Origin: Pseudoalteromonas luteoviolacea S2607 | GTDB taxonomy: Bacteria; Pseudomonadota; Gammaproteobacteria; Enterobacterales; Alteromonadaceae | Assembly: GCF_001625575.1 (NCBI RefSeq) | Contig: NZ_AUXV01000045.1 | Location: forward strand, 124,001-188,000 | DNA length: 64,000 bases | Reading direction: 5' to 3' | Part shown: piece by piece, positions 1 through 9,857 of the stretch | Layout of the letters: every line of letters starts with the position of its first letter | How positions within the stretch are numbered: position 1 is the first letter of the stretch | Position numbers and translations under genes: made by a program | Notes under the pieces: model-generated | Database searches by the model: none | What the model was told of the DNA's origin: nothing | Seen by the model: the letters and a program-made list of their open reading frames with translations, nothing else

Positions 1-48
1 AAAATTGTTCACTCTAAAAATCATGTGAAACAAGAATCTGGGGAAATT

Positions 49-1524
49 GTGAAGACTATTAGACATATTGCACTGACACTTGTGTGTACAGCAGTGCTAG
101 CTGGCTGTAATGGAGATGACGGTAAAGATGGCGCTCAAGGGACACAAGGTGTTCAAGGTGAACAGGGTACGACTGGACAACAAGGTGCACAAGGCCCTCA
201 GGGAGAACAAGGGTTAGATGGTGTAGTGAGATATGCCGTAGCCAAAGATGTCGTAATGACCAATGCGCAGCATGCATATGCGGTGTATAGCGACTCATTG
301 CAAACGGCTAAAATGCTAAAAGAAAAGATTGATGCATTTGTTGCTCAGCCATCTGATGAAAACTTTACAGCTGCCAAACAGGCTTGGCTAGAGGCGCGAG
401 AACCGTATGGCCAGTCTGAGGTATATAGGTTTAGAGATGGCCCAATCGATGACTTAACAACAAATGATGCGGGTCAACCCGTGCTTGTAAAAGAAGAAGG
501 ACCTGAAGGGGCTATTAACGCGTGGCCGTTAGCTGAAGCTATGATTGATTACACCATTGATATGGATGGCCTTCAAGCTCGTGGTGATGATGCAATATAT
601 TCGTCTGGCGGCAATATTATTGCTGACGCTGCAACATTTCCGAATATCACAGCTGAATTAATCAAAAATCAGTTTGAGGTCAATGACGAAGAAGCAAATG
701 TATCATCGGGGTATCATGCAATTGAATTTTTGTTGTGGGGCCAAGATTTGAACCAAGATGGTACTTATACTCAGGCTAGAGACTTCACGGCGGGGCATAG
801 GCCGGTAACTGACTTCTACACAACCACTAATACCCAAACTTTGCCAACTGCAAATACCTGTACCTCTGGCGAAAATGGCTCAGCAGACACTGTTTGTGAA
901 AGAAGAGGCATGTACTTAAAAGCAGCGGCAGAGTTGTTAGTTGCTGATCTACAGGGAGTTGTAGATGCATGGACGCCAGGTTCAGGGTTCCACTATATTG
1001 ATTACACCAAAGAAGAGAACGCCAATGCTAACCTAGCTGCGATGCTTGAAAGTATGGGACGTTTAGGTCACGGAGAATTAGCTGGTGAACGAATGAGTGT
1101 TGCAGTAAGGACTGACAGTCAAGAAGACGAACATTCCTGTTTTTCTGACAACACGCATAGAGACATTTTGTTGAATGCACAAGGCATCGAAAACCATTAC
1201 CTAGGAACGTATACCAGAACCAATGGAGAAGTTTTAAAAGGTGCAGGTGTGCATGATTTACTTATGTCTGCGGGCCATAAAGAACTTGCAGGAGAGTTAC
1301 AGACAGCAATTGACGCAACGATGGCCGCTGTTCGAGTAATTGATGATAACGCTAAAAACAATGGCATTTCATTTGATGTTCAAATCCAAACGGAAAAACA
1401 TCAGCTTGAAGTTCGCGCAGCAATGACCGCGTTGAAAGACCAAACTGCGATTGTGCAAAAAGTAATTGATACTCTTGGCTTAGAAACTGAGTCGTTAACT
1501 GACGACACCGAAGAGCAATTCTAG
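49..1524 (+). CDS. Imelysin-like peptidase M75 family lipoprotein with collagen-like linker
   Basis: Exported lipoprotein of the imelysin/IcmP-like family, which is linked to iron uptake; the molecular role is debated. I place the start at GTG 49, preceded by GGGGAA, rather than at the GTG at 25. It gives a lipoprotein signal (MKTIRHIALTLVCTAVLAGC) with an LAGC lipobox. After the Cys comes a Gly-X-Y collagen-like tract of about 40 residues (GDDGKDGAQGTQG...), probably a spacer from the membrane. The globular part carries the family signature GYHAIEFLLWG (GxHxxE). It is the first visible gene of a five-gene operon with two DUF1111 proteins, a second imelysin and a DUF1513 protein, like the icmP cluster of Pseudomonas. 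Its promoter lies outside the window. Confidence 0.9.
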   Translation: MKTIRHIALTLVCTAVLAGCNGDDGKDGAQGTQGVQGEQGTTGQQGAQGPQGEQGLDGVVRYAVAKDVVMTNAQHAYAVYSDSLQTAKMLKEKIDAFVAQPSDENFTAAKQAWLEAREPYGQSEVYRFRDGPIDDLTTNDAGQPVLVKEEGPEGAINAWPLAEAMIDYTIDMDGLQARGDDAIYSSGGNIIADAATFPNITAELIKNQFEVNDEEANVSSGYHAIEFLLWGQDLNQDGTYTQARDFTAGHRPVTDFYTTTNTQTLPTANTCTSGENGSADTVCERRGMYLKAAAELLVADLQGVVDAWTPGSGFHYIDYTKEENANANLAAMLESMGRLGHGELAGERMSVAVRTDSQEDEHSCFSDNTHRDILLNAQGIENHYLGTYTRTNGEVLKGAGVHDLLMSAGHKELAGELQTAIDATMAAVRVIDDNAKNNGISFDVQIQTEKHQLEVRAAMTALKDQTAIVQKVIDTLGLETESLTDDTEEQF

Positions 1525-1539
1525 TTTTTATTAGGTGTT

Positions 1540-1570
1540 AAAGGGCCGGCTATTTGCCGGCTCTTTAGTT
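1540..1570 (+). terminator. Hairpin between the imelysin and DUF1111 genes (attenuator or terminator)
   Basis: AAAGGGCCGGC pairs with GCCGGCTCTTT around a TATTT loop (11 bp, one G-T pair), followed by AGTTTC, a weak T-run. It sits inside what otherwise looks like one operon, so it may only reduce downstream transcription or stabilise the upstream mRNA. Confidence 0.6.
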
Positions 1571-1604
1571 TCAAATTAATGATTCGAAGTAGGGGCATAG
1601 GATC

Positions 1605-3383
1605 ATGAATCATTACTTTTTAAGATTTTTATTTACGTTAATTTTCACCAGTTCTTTTCTTACTGGTTGTGGAGGTGGCTCCGGAGGCGGAAATGATAAT
1701 GTCCCCAACAATGAACAGCCATCAGATGGTGATAACGGGACTCCTCCAACTTCAGGCGATGGCAGTACAGAAAACCCAGACCCAAATGACGGCAACCAAG
1801 ACAGTGGAGATGGCGAGCAACCTTCAAATCATGCGTTTGAGGTAGATCCTAAAGATGGGTTACCCGCGTTGCTTACAGACGTGCCGGATGAGAATGAGTA
1901 CTTATCTGCAGGCTTAGGGACGTCACGTACACTCAATGAAGATGCATTTGGTGAAGCATTACCAGCCGTAGAGGGAGATTTCACACTAGATAGTAACTTT
2001 AAGGCTGGTGATCATATTTTCCGTAAAAACCACGATGGGCAAGGGCCATTGTTCAACAATGAAAGTTGCCAAGGGTGTCATATTAGAGACGGTCGAGGAG
2101 AGCTTCCAGCAGATGTAAGTGATCCTATGTTGAGTATGTTTTTCAGAATAGGCGATGGTAACGGTAACTTAGATCCTATCTATGGAGATCAAATTCAGGT
2201 GTTCGGCACAATAGATGGAATGACCAGCAGTGCCAAAGCAAAATATAACGGTGCTGTTGATGAAATGCTTGCTTATGGCGAAGCACATACTTGGGTTGAA
2301 TACGAACTTGTGTCAGGCACCTTTGCTGATGGTGAAAGTTTCGAGTTGAGAAAACCAATAAACAAAGTAAGGGATTTAGCATACGGTCCATTTATGTCGG
2401 GCGTTCAGTTTTCTGCGAGAGTTACGCCCCATGTATTCGGCTCGGGTTTATTAGAAAGTATTCCAGAAGCTTCAATTCTAGTGTATGCCGACGAGCATGA
2501 TGAAAACAAAGATGGAATATCTGGTAGGGCGGCATATACAACCCACCCAACTACTGGCGAAAAGCAGTTAGCTCGATTTGGCTATAAGGCCGTAACAGGC
2601 TCTGTTTTACAACAAGCGTCGGGGGCTTATCGAGGTGACATGGGAGTAACCAATTCACTGTCTCCTGAAGAAGTCTGCACGAACAAGCAGACTGCGTGTT
2701 TAGCTCAAGCTGAAAAAGAAAATAAGAAACATCATGAAGGTGTCGATCTCAATGATCTGGATCTTGCCTTAGTCGAATTCTATAACAGAACGCTTGCTGT
2801 ACCTATAAGGCGCGGCTTTGACGAAGCAGCAAAAGTATGGGACGAAGAAGTCATTTCTGGGAGAAAGCAGTTTTTTGCGGCGAATTGTCATAGCTGCCAT
2901 GTACCAAGGCATAAAACGGGCGATGCAGAGGGCAGTATATTGGGCGATGTGGACATTGTAGGTTTGAGTGACACGAGAACGAATATTACGGCACTCGAAA
3001 ATCTAGTTATTTACCCTTATACCGATTTGTTGTTGCATGACATGGGCGGCGAATGTGTGGTCACACGAGAGACAGAGTCTGGTGCAACATGCGACCAAAT
3101 TGACTCTCAAGCTTGTATTTACGTACAGCGCTGTGAGGGATTAGCAGACGGGCGACCTGAGGGGGAAGCGTCAGGGAGCGAATGGAAAACTCCTGCACTA
3201 TGGGGGCTAGGTTTAGTTAAGACGGTTAACCCTCGCGCTACTTTCCTGCATGACGGTAGAGCAAGAACTATATCAGAAGCAATTTTGTGGCATGGAGGCG
3301 AAGCTTCAGCAGCAAAGCAAAGCTTCTTGAATATGCCTAAAGCCGACAGGCAAGCATTGATTAAGTTTTTAGAGTCACTGTAA
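1605..3383 (+). CDS. Di-haem DUF1111 family lipoprotein (di-haem oxidoreductase, cytochrome c peroxidase-like)
   Basis: Exported c-type cytochrome of the DUF1111 (DHOR) family, probably a periplasmic redox partner in the iron-related operon. The N-terminus is a lipoprotein signal with lipobox LTGC, followed by a Gly/Asp/Asn-rich disordered linker of about 60 residues. Two haem c motifs are visible: CQGCH in the N-terminal half and CHSCH in the C-terminal half. The C-terminal sequence FLHDGRARTISEAILWHGGEA is typical of the family. At 592 aa it is longer than its neighbour because of the linker and a Cys-rich insertion near the C-terminus (positions about 3050-3150). The stop overlaps the start of the next gene (ATGA at 3383), so the two are translationally coupled. 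Confidence 0.9.
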   Translation: MNHYFLRFLFTLIFTSSFLTGCGGGSGGGNDNVPNNEQPSDGDNGTPPTSGDGSTENPDPNDGNQDSGDGEQPSNHAFEVDPKDGLPALLTDVPDENEYLSAGLGTSRTLNEDAFGEALPAVEGDFTLDSNFKAGDHIFRKNHDGQGPLFNNESCQGCHIRDGRGELPADVSDPMLSMFFRIGDGNGNLDPIYGDQIQVFGTIDGMTSSAKAKYNGAVDEMLAYGEAHTWVEYELVSGTFADGESFELRKPINKVRDLAYGPFMSGVQFSARVTPHVFGSGLLESIPEASILVYADEHDENKDGISGRAAYTTHPTTGEKQLARFGYKAVTGSVLQQASGAYRGDMGVTNSLSPEEVCTNKQTACLAQAEKENKKHHEGVDLNDLDLALVEFYNRTLAVPIRRGFDEAAKVWDEEVISGRKQFFAANCHSCHVPRHKTGDAEGSILGDVDIVGLSDTRTNITALENLVIYPYTDLLLHDMGGECVVTRETESGATCDQIDSQACIYVQRCEGLADGRPEGEASGSEWKTPALWGLGLVKTVNPRATFLHDGRARTISEAILWHGGEASAAKQSFLNMPKADRQALIKFLESL

Positions 3384-4804
3384 TGAAAAGCGTTATATTC
3401 GTACTTGTTATCTCAGTAATGGTTTTATTTGCTTATTTTTATCCTGACTTTCGAGATGAGTATCAACCTCCTGAATTTTCAAAATATGAAATGAAGCCAG
3501 GAGGTGACACTACCGCTCGTAGGGTACCAAAAAGAAGTTTTATCGAGCCAATTGCAAATGAAAATGGCATGATTTTATTTGATTTTTGGGATGGCTTTTC
3601 ATTTTTTCGCGACCCTTGGGTTGCGGCCCCCTCGATAACAAGAGACAGAGACGGATTGGGACCGCTTTATAATGCAAGGTCTTGCAAAGCGTGTCACAAC
3701 AGCGGAGGAAGAGGCAAGTTAGCAGAGTCAGGAGAAGTGGCAAAAATGGCGCTGCTATTTAGATTTCTAAAAGCAGATGGCAGCGTTGATAGTATGTATG
3801 GTGGGCAACTACAACCGTTTTCTGTGCGCTTGAGTCATCGCAAAATTCAATCTCCAGCGATAGCTGAAGGCAATGTAACAGTGCATTACGAGATGTTAGA
3901 AGGAAACTATGATGATGGCTCTAAATACACCCTCAGAAAGCCTAGGTATGAACTTGCGAATCTAGGGTATGGACCTCATGACAATGATAGTTTTTTGTCC
4001 GCCAGATACGCGCCAGCGATATACGGTATGGGTTTACTAGATGCAATTGACGAAGCCGATTTGATTGCACAAGAAGATAGAAAAGACAAGGACGAAAACG
4101 GGATCAGCGCTAAGTATAACCGAGTACTAAACGTAAAGACTGGAGAACTTGCAATAGGAAGGTTTGGGTTTAAGGGTCTTCATCCAACTTTAGAGCAACA
4201 AGTTGCAGGTGCGTTTGTAAACGATATTGGGATTACAAACCCAATTTTTAAGCAAGAAAATTGCCTAGAGCATCAGATTGGGTGTACACAAGCAGCAAGT
4301 GTAGAATCTAAGACGATTTTAGATATTCCACAAAAGTTGTTTGCGCCGACATTGTACATGAGCCAGGCCGTGGCTGTGCCACCGGCACGAAAATTACAAT
4401 CCAATAAAGCACAGCTAGGTAGAAAGCATTTCTACCAGCTTAAATGTGATACTTGCCATACACCAAGCTACGTAACGTCTGAAGACTATCCAGTGAAGAC
4501 ACTCGCCAATCAAAAAATCTGGCCTTATACAAATTTAGCACTACACGACATGGGAGAAGGACTTGCTGATAAAGGCAAAGAAAATCAGGCATTAGGCAGT
4601 GAGTGGCGCACGCCTCCCTTATGGGGAATAGGGCTACAAAAGCGGATTCAAGGCTTTGAAGGGTATTTACATGATGGACGTGCACGAACAATAGAAGAGG
4701 CTGTTCTGTGGCATGGTGGTGAAGCAGGACAATCACAACAGGCTTTTAAGGCTCTTAGTAAAAGTGACCGAGAGTCTCTTATTTATTTTTTAAAACAAAT
4801 TTAA
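3383..4804 (+). CDS. Second di-haem DUF1111 family protein
   Basis: Paralogue of the preceding gene, 473 aa. It starts with a single hydrophobic segment (MKSVIFVLVISVMVLFAYFY) that is either an uncleaved membrane anchor or a signal peptide; there is no lipobox. Haem c motifs are CKACH and CDTCH, and the C-terminal GYLHDGRARTIEEAVLWHGG matches the paralogue. Having two different DUF1111 proteins side by side suggests an electron relay or two partner cytochromes. The start ATG overlaps the previous stop. The following imelysin gene begins within about 12 nt of its stop. Confidence 0.88.
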   Translation: MKSVIFVLVISVMVLFAYFYPDFRDEYQPPEFSKYEMKPGGDTTARRVPKRSFIEPIANENGMILFDFWDGFSFFRDPWVAAPSITRDRDGLGPLYNARSCKACHNSGGRGKLAESGEVAKMALLFRFLKADGSVDSMYGGQLQPFSVRLSHRKIQSPAIAEGNVTVHYEMLEGNYDDGSKYTLRKPRYELANLGYGPHDNDSFLSARYAPAIYGMGLLDAIDEADLIAQEDRKDKDENGISAKYNRVLNVKTGELAIGRFGFKGLHPTLEQQVAGAFVNDIGITNPIFKQENCLEHQIGCTQAASVESKTILDIPQKLFAPTLYMSQAVAVPPARKLQSNKAQLGRKHFYQLKCDTCHTPSYVTSEDYPVKTLANQKIWPYTNLALHDMGEGLADKGKENQALGSEWRTPPLWGIGLQKRIQGFEGYLHDGRARTIEEAVLWHGGEAGQSQQAFKALSKSDRESLIYFLKQI

Positions 4805-4816
4805 TTGGAGCGAATG

Positions 4817-6088
4817 ATGAGCATGAAAATAAAACCTATAACGTTTGCAATATTTAGCGCGTTGGCTTTGGTTTCGCTATCTGGGTGTGGTGGTTCGGGT
4901 GGTGATTCGTCAACACCAGCGGCAGATACTGGAAATAATGATACGTCAGGCAGTGATACGTCAGGCGGTGATACGTCAGGTGGTGATACGTCAGGTGGTG
5001 ATACGTCAGGTGGTGATACGTCAGGTGGTGATACGTCAGGTGGTGATGCCGTCACGCCAGGAGAAATGACGATATCTGAAGGGCAAAGTAAGGTATTAGC
5101 TGGGGTAAGTGACTCTGTAATCACACCAATTTATAAAGAGTTTTTGGACTCCACGGTGACGCTTTTAAATGTCACAAATTCATTTTGCGAAATAACAGAA
5201 CCTGCACAAAGTGATCTAAAAACCGTGCAAGAGGCTTGGAAGTCTGCGAATAATAAATGGCAATTTATTAGAGCAACCAAGTTTGGGCCTTTAGCTGAAA
5301 ACTTTACCTATTCCCGAATACAACTTTGGCCATTTTTACCTAATCGGACAGTTAGCTCAGTGGAGAGTGCTCTGGAAACTAATTATGATTTTTCAAGCGG
5401 TTTCAATGACACAATACACCAAAGACAGGGGTTACCTGCATTCGAATATTTAGTTTTCAATCAAGATGACGGAAAGAGTTTCTTGATGGCAGAAGACCGT
5501 GCAAAGCGCTGTGATTACCTAAAAGCAATTGCCAGCAATGTAAATGGCTTAATGTCTCAAATCAACACAACTTGGATAAATGCGTACTCTCAACAGTTCA
5601 AAGCTGGAAACGGCGAATTTGAAAGCCAAAAGGACGCACTTGAAACTTTGTTTAAGTATTGGTTTGAATATCTTGAAGTGATTGCTGACGATAAACTGAA
5701 GGAACCTTTAGGTGTTACAGCACCTGGAAAGCCTGAAGAGCAGGAGAGCTATTGGGCAGAAGTGAATTTTGAGAATATCAGAGAAAATATTACGTCGCTA
5801 AAGAAGCTCTACGACGCGGGCGATCAATTTGGGTTTGATGATTACTTGATTGCAGTGAACAACCGAGAAGACTTAAAGGATGAGTTAGAAGAAAAGTTTG
5901 CGGCTATTTTTCTTGCGTTAGATGCTGTTGAAGGTAAAAAATTGGCGGATTTGATTACACAGGAAGAAGGTCGCTCTCAAATTGTTACGTTAGGGCAGGC
6001 TATTACATCTTTACGTACAGTTATGAGTACTGACTTTGTTCAGGTGACAGATATTCAACCGGGTTTCAATACCAATGATGGCGACTAG
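4817..6088 (+). CDS. Second imelysin family lipoprotein with TSGGD repeats
   Basis: Imelysin-domain lipoprotein. In-frame ATGs lie at 4814, 4817 and 4823; the Shine-Dalgarno GGAG at 4807-4810 best serves 4817. The signal ends at lipobox LSGC. The linker then carries seven tandem DTSGG-type units, encoded by 15-bp direct repeats. The imelysin fold is supported by FKYWFEYLEVIADDKLKEPLG and by the N-terminal helix containing AWKSANNKWQ. The GxHxxE motif of the first imelysin appears here only as a diverged RQGLPAFEYLVF, so this copy may bind ligand or metal differently. It overlaps the candidate starts of the DUF1513 gene. Confidence 0.88.
   Translation: MSMKIKPITFAIFSALALVSLSGCGGSGGDSSTPAADTGNNDTSGSDTSGGDTSGGDTSGGDTSGGDTSGGDTSGGDAVTPGEMTISEGQSKVLAGVSDSVITPIYKEFLDSTVTLLNVTNSFCEITEPAQSDLKTVQEAWKSANNKWQFIRATKFGPLAENFTYSRIQLWPFLPNRTVSSVESALETNYDFSSGFNDTIHQRQGLPAFEYLVFNQDDGKSFLMAEDRAKRCDYLKAIASNVNGLMSQINTTWINAYSQQFKAGNGEFESQKDALETLFKYWFEYLEVIADDKLKEPLGVTAPGKPEEQESYWAEVNFENIRENITSLKKLYDAGDQFGFDDYLIAVNNREDLKDELEEKFAAIFLALDAVEGKKLADLITQEEGRSQIVTLGQAITSLRTVMSTDFVQVTDIQPGFNTNDGD
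4940..5044 (+). repeat. 15-bp tandem repeat, about 7 units, inside the imelysin gene
   Basis: Seven consecutive units of the form GATACGTCAGGNNGT encode the DTSGG/DTSGS linker. The last five are identical or nearly so. Because the unit is a multiple of three, slippage would change linker length without breaking the frame. Confidence 0.95.
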
Positions 6089-6089
6089 T

Positions 6090-7178
6090 ATGTTGCAATC
6101 GAGAAGAAAGTTTTGCCAGCAAATGCTTGCTATTGGGGCCACATTATCGGCCTCCACTTTGATGACTGGCTGTTTTTATTCAGGTAGTAAGGTGTTTGCG
6201 AATGCATTCACGTTGCCTTCAGGTGAACATTACGTAGGCTGGTTTAACGGCACAGGGCAATTACTCGGTAAAGTACGGGTACCTCAAAGGGCACATGATT
6301 TAAAGTTTATTTCTGGTAAACATGTACTATTGGCGTTTGCGAGAAGACCAGGGAATTATTTTTACGTAATAGATATAAATCTTGAAAAAGTTATACAGAG
6401 CGTAAAAACTGCGGATGGCCAGCATTTATATGGACATGGTGCGATTAGTCGGGATGGCAATTGGCTGTACACAACAGAAAATAGATTTGCAGGCTCTTTA
6501 GAGCCAAAAGAAGGTGTTATATCGGTTAGGAATACCCGCAATTGGTCAGTGGAAGCTACTTATTTGAGCGGCGGAGTTGGACCCCACCAACTATTATCTT
6601 TATCTGACCCTAATCTGCTTGTGATTGCTAATGGCGGGATCCACACTCATCCAAGTCTGCCCCGTACTAAGTTAAACACAGAAACCATGAAGCCAAACAT
6701 TTCGTATCTGGATGTAAATAAAGGGACAATAAACGATTCTGTGACGCCTCCGCACCATCAACTTAGTATGCGACATTTGTGCGTAGATCAGCGGGATAAT
6801 GTGTATATTGGATGTCAATTCCAAGGGCCTGAATATCAAATTAACCCTTTAATTTTCAAGCACTATATCAAAGGTTCTTTACAACCGTTTTACGCTGAAA
6901 ACTCCTCTTGGAGTGAGTTTGCTCAATATACTGCAAGTCTTGCAATCAGTGATGATAATAAAATGCTTGCTGTAACTTCTCCAAAAGGGGGAATAGTATC
7001 TTATTGGGATACTAACTCTCTGAAGCTAATAGAAACCTTGAAACTCAAAGATTGTGCGGCAATAGCACCTTCAGGTAATGAGTTTATAGTATCGACGGGG
7101 AGGGGCGAAATAGCAATCAAGAATAACGCTATGGTCCGAAATTCAGAAATTAAGTGGGACAATCATATGGCAGTTTAA
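6090..7178 (+). CDS. DUF1513 family protein, Tat-type signal, beta-propeller-like
   Basis: Last gene of the imelysin/DUF1111 operon; DUF1513 proteins accompany imelysins in Pseudomonas and Vibrio iron-regulated clusters, but their biochemical role is unknown. ATGs at 6075 and 6078 overlap the imelysin gene. ATG 6090, two bases after the upstream stop, gives a better signal: MLQSRRKFCQQ has a twin-arginine motif, followed by a hydrophobic stretch and LMTGC, which could be a lipobox, so a Tat-exported lipoprotein is possible. The remainder (for example GHGAISRDGNWLYTTEN and GVGPHQL) resembles a repeated beta-propeller. About 362 aa. Confidence 0.85.
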   Translation: MLQSRRKFCQQMLAIGATLSASTLMTGCFYSGSKVFANAFTLPSGEHYVGWFNGTGQLLGKVRVPQRAHDLKFISGKHVLLAFARRPGNYFYVIDINLEKVIQSVKTADGQHLYGHGAISRDGNWLYTTENRFAGSLEPKEGVISVRNTRNWSVEATYLSGGVGPHQLLSLSDPNLLVIANGGIHTHPSLPRTKLNTETMKPNISYLDVNKGTINDSVTPPHHQLSMRHLCVDQRDNVYIGCQFQGPEYQINPLIFKHYIKGSLQPFYAENSSWSEFAQYTASLAISDDNKMLAVTSPKGGIVSYWDTNSLKLIETLKLKDCAAIAPSGNEFIVSTGRGEIAIKNNAMVRNSEIKWDNHMAV

Positions 7179-7200
7179 CTTACGCTTTACTTTAACTCTG

Positions 7201-7236
7201 TATCGCTCCTTGTTTAACTTTGGAGCGATAGTTTAA
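7201..7236 (+). terminator. Terminator after the imelysin/DUF1513 operon
   Basis: TATCGCTCC pairs perfectly with GGAGCGATA across a 12-nt loop, followed by GTTTAAAT. It sits 22 bases after the DUF1513 stop. Confidence 0.65.
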
Positions 7237-7592
7237 ATATTCAATAACGCCCTCTTCCTATTTAGCCATTCCATCCGCATTTTAAAATATTTTGAAATGA
7301 CTGTTATTTCTTCGATTGTTGTCAGTTTGTAATTATATGCCTCATTTAACCAATAGTTTTAACATCACTCGAGAGGTTAGGGTGATTGTTGATGAAATTG
7401 TTATTTTTATTGCTCTTTTTGACTTTTGTTTTCATCACAAATTAATTTTTTCGACAAAAAAATTTAACAAAAGGTTGCAAAGTTAAAATTTAACAGATAG
7501 TTTGTATTTGAAAGGGGTACAAAGTACTAGCAAGTAGGAAAATTATCGCAGTGGATGCGACAACAATAATAACTATCCACTAAGGAATTAAC
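7237..7592. other. Intergenic region upstream of the S8 protease
   Basis: AT-rich and without a credible gene. It should hold the protease promoter and a long 5' leader. I could not single out a -35/-10 pair or an operator. The protease start is preceded by AAGGAATTAAC, a good ribosome-binding site. Confidence 0.5.
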
Positions 7593-9593
7593 ATGAAAAA
7601 TACATTCAAGCTAACTTCGTTGGCGCTCGCTTTATCTGCACTTACATCAACAGCCGTGCAGGCTCAAGAAACCAAGCAGTATATTTTAAAACAAAGCGAT
7701 TTAAGTATTTTTGCGCCTGAAACGAGTCGTTTTTCCAGAGCGAATATTGCACTAGACTTTGGTGCAGAGCCAGCTGCGGAAATACTCTCAAATGATGGTT
7801 CAGGCACTGTAGTAACAATGGACCTAACACCTGAACAGGTCGCCAAATTGAAAGCATCTGGCCAGTACAAGTACATCGAAGAAGATTACGAATATGTGCC
7901 ATTTAATGCTACGTCGGCTGGTGAAGTTTCGCCATACGGTTTAGCGGAAGTGCAAGCGCCATTATTACAAGATACAAATGCTGATTTGTTCAAAGTCTGT
8001 GTTATTGATTCTGGATATGATCTTGGACACCCAGATCTACCTCAAAACGCAACAGGTTTTACCGACCTTCCTGGTGGTCTTACTTGGTATCAAGATGGCT
8101 CGGGACATGGTACTCACGTAGCGGGCACAATTGTAGCGCTCAAAAATGGCACTGGTGTTGTTGGTGTATTACCAAATGATAAAGTGGGCATCCATAATGT
8201 GCGTGTGTTCGATAACGATGGCAAGCAAGGTTTAACTTCACGTATTGCCCGTGCAGTAGACAACTGCGTCGAAAATGGCGCGAAAGTCATTAATATGAGT
8301 TTAGGTGGCGGCAGCCCGAGTCAGTATTTCCAAGAAAGATTGCAAGCAGCATACGATAAAGGTGTACTACTTATTGCAGCTGCTGGTAATGATGGCAATG
8401 CAACAATGAGCTATCCAGCAAGTTATGACACGGTTGTTTCTGTCGCGAATATTGATGAAAACCGTGTTAAAAACCCTTCTTCACAATACAATGTACAAGT
8501 AGAAATTGCAGCACCGGGTACTAATGTTCTGTCAACTGTTCCAAGAGGAACAGGTGTATTAGCGGGTGTAACTGCTGGTGGTGTGTTTGCGCAAGGTGCA
8601 GGTATGACTAACTCGGTAGAAGGTAAAGTCAGTGCTGAGCTCGTTGACTGTGGCCAAGGCCTTACAAGCTGTGCAGCAACGCAAAGCATCTGTCTGATTG
8701 AACGTGGTGGAGCATCTTTCAAAGACAAAGCAGCAAACTGTCAATCAGGTGGTGGTGTAGCAGCTATCGTATATAACAATGCACCGGGTTCATTTGGCGG
8801 AACGCTGGGTGATGGTGTACACGGTGTAACTATCCCAGTTATCTCATTGTCTCAAGAACAAGGCACGGCACTTCAAAGCTCAGTAGGCTCGAAGGTTGAG
8901 TTGCAGTTAGAAGCTATATTAGATTACAGCGAAAAATCAGGTACTTCGATGGCAAGTCCGCATGTTGCTGGTGTAGCTGCTTTGGTGTGGAGTCAACACC
9001 CAAGCTGTTCTAATGTAGACATTCGAAATGCGCTAAATGCAACTGCAATCGATTTAGGTACAGTTGGTCGTGATGATGAGTATGGCTTTGGCTTGGTACA
9101 AGCAAAAGCTGCATCTGACTATATTGCGGCAAACGGTTGTGGTGGAGCGCAAGATAATACGGCACCTGTTGCGAACTTTACATTCAGCTGCAATGACTTA
9201 GCTTGTACGTTCGACGCAACTTCTAGCCGTGATGCAGATGGCCAAATCATTAGCTACGACTGGAATATCGATGGTTTTGCTGCAACTGGTTCAACAGTGT
9301 CTCATACTTTTGCAAATGCAGGCAGCTATCAAGTTTCAGTGACTGTAACGGATGACTTAGGTGCAACACACAGTATTGCTAAATCTGTGACTGTTACAGA
9401 TGGTGGCAATCAAACTGGATGTATCGGTTTAGACACTTGGTCTTCAGCAAAAATCTATATTGCTGGTACGGAGGTCGCGTACAACGGTCGAAAATATCGC
9501 AGCAATTGGTGGAACAGAGCAGCAAACCCTGAGCAAAACTCAAATGTTGGTAACAGCTGGAAAGTTTGGACAGATTTAGGGCAGTGTAACTAA
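7593..9593 (+). CDS. Secreted S8 (subtilisin-like) serine protease with PA, PKD and carbohydrate-binding domains
   Basis: Extracellular protease of the subtilase family, 666 aa. A Sec signal (residues 1-24, AVQA) is followed by an I9-type propeptide (to about 105). The catalytic domain has Asp139 (VIDSGYD), His172 (GHGTHVAGT) and Ser452 (SGTSMASPHVAG). A protease-associated (PA) insertion lies between His and Ser (about 315-435). After the catalytic core come a PKD domain (about 523-600) and a C-terminal CBM5/12-like module rich in Trp (TWSSAKIYIAGTEVAYNGRKY), which would bind chitin or a similar polymer. This fits a marine bacterium degrading particulate protein. Monocistronic: a terminator follows directly. 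Confidence 0.95.
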   Translation: MKNTFKLTSLALALSALTSTAVQAQETKQYILKQSDLSIFAPETSRFSRANIALDFGAEPAAEILSNDGSGTVVTMDLTPEQVAKLKASGQYKYIEEDYEYVPFNATSAGEVSPYGLAEVQAPLLQDTNADLFKVCVIDSGYDLGHPDLPQNATGFTDLPGGLTWYQDGSGHGTHVAGTIVALKNGTGVVGVLPNDKVGIHNVRVFDNDGKQGLTSRIARAVDNCVENGAKVINMSLGGGSPSQYFQERLQAAYDKGVLLIAAAGNDGNATMSYPASYDTVVSVANIDENRVKNPSSQYNVQVEIAAPGTNVLSTVPRGTGVLAGVTAGGVFAQGAGMTNSVEGKVSAELVDCGQGLTSCAATQSICLIERGGASFKDKAANCQSGGGVAAIVYNNAPGSFGGTLGDGVHGVTIPVISLSQEQGTALQSSVGSKVELQLEAILDYSEKSGTSMASPHVAGVAALVWSQHPSCSNVDIRNALNATAIDLGTVGRDDEYGFGLVQAKAASDYIAANGCGGAQDNTAPVANFTFSCNDLACTFDATSSRDADGQIISYDWNIDGFAATGSTVSHTFANAGSYQVSVTVTDDLGATHSIAKSVTVTDGGNQTGCIGLDTWSSAKIYIAGTEVAYNGRKYRSNWWNRAANPEQNSNVGNSWKVWTDLGQCN

Positions 9594-9623
9594 TTCCTTA
9601 TTGTATGATTGAGAAGTAGAGTT

Positions 9624-9653
9624 AAAGGCGACACGGGTGTGTCGCCTTTTTTA
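9624..9653 (+). terminator. Terminator after the S8 protease
   Basis: AAAGGCGACAC and GTGTCGCCTTT form an 11-bp perfect stem with a GGGT loop, followed by a T-run. Confidence 0.9.
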
Positions 9654-9857
9654 TTCTGAATCTAGATATGTATCGTGGGTTACCTAAATGTCTATTGCGC
9701 CGCTTTCTCAGTTTTAATGTTATTAAGTTTGGAGAAGGCAGGTAACAGTGCCGTACTTCGTTCTACTTGAGTGAGTATATGTAATGAGGAGTGCTAACAG
9801 AGTGTGTATAACAGTGCTCCGTCAAAGAGCACTGTTTCAATTGCATAGCTACTATAG

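Noticed and set aside
4845..5069. Second open frame over the 15-bp tandem repeats
   Set aside because: Product is a simple repeat of the imelysin linker in another frame; no independent signals.
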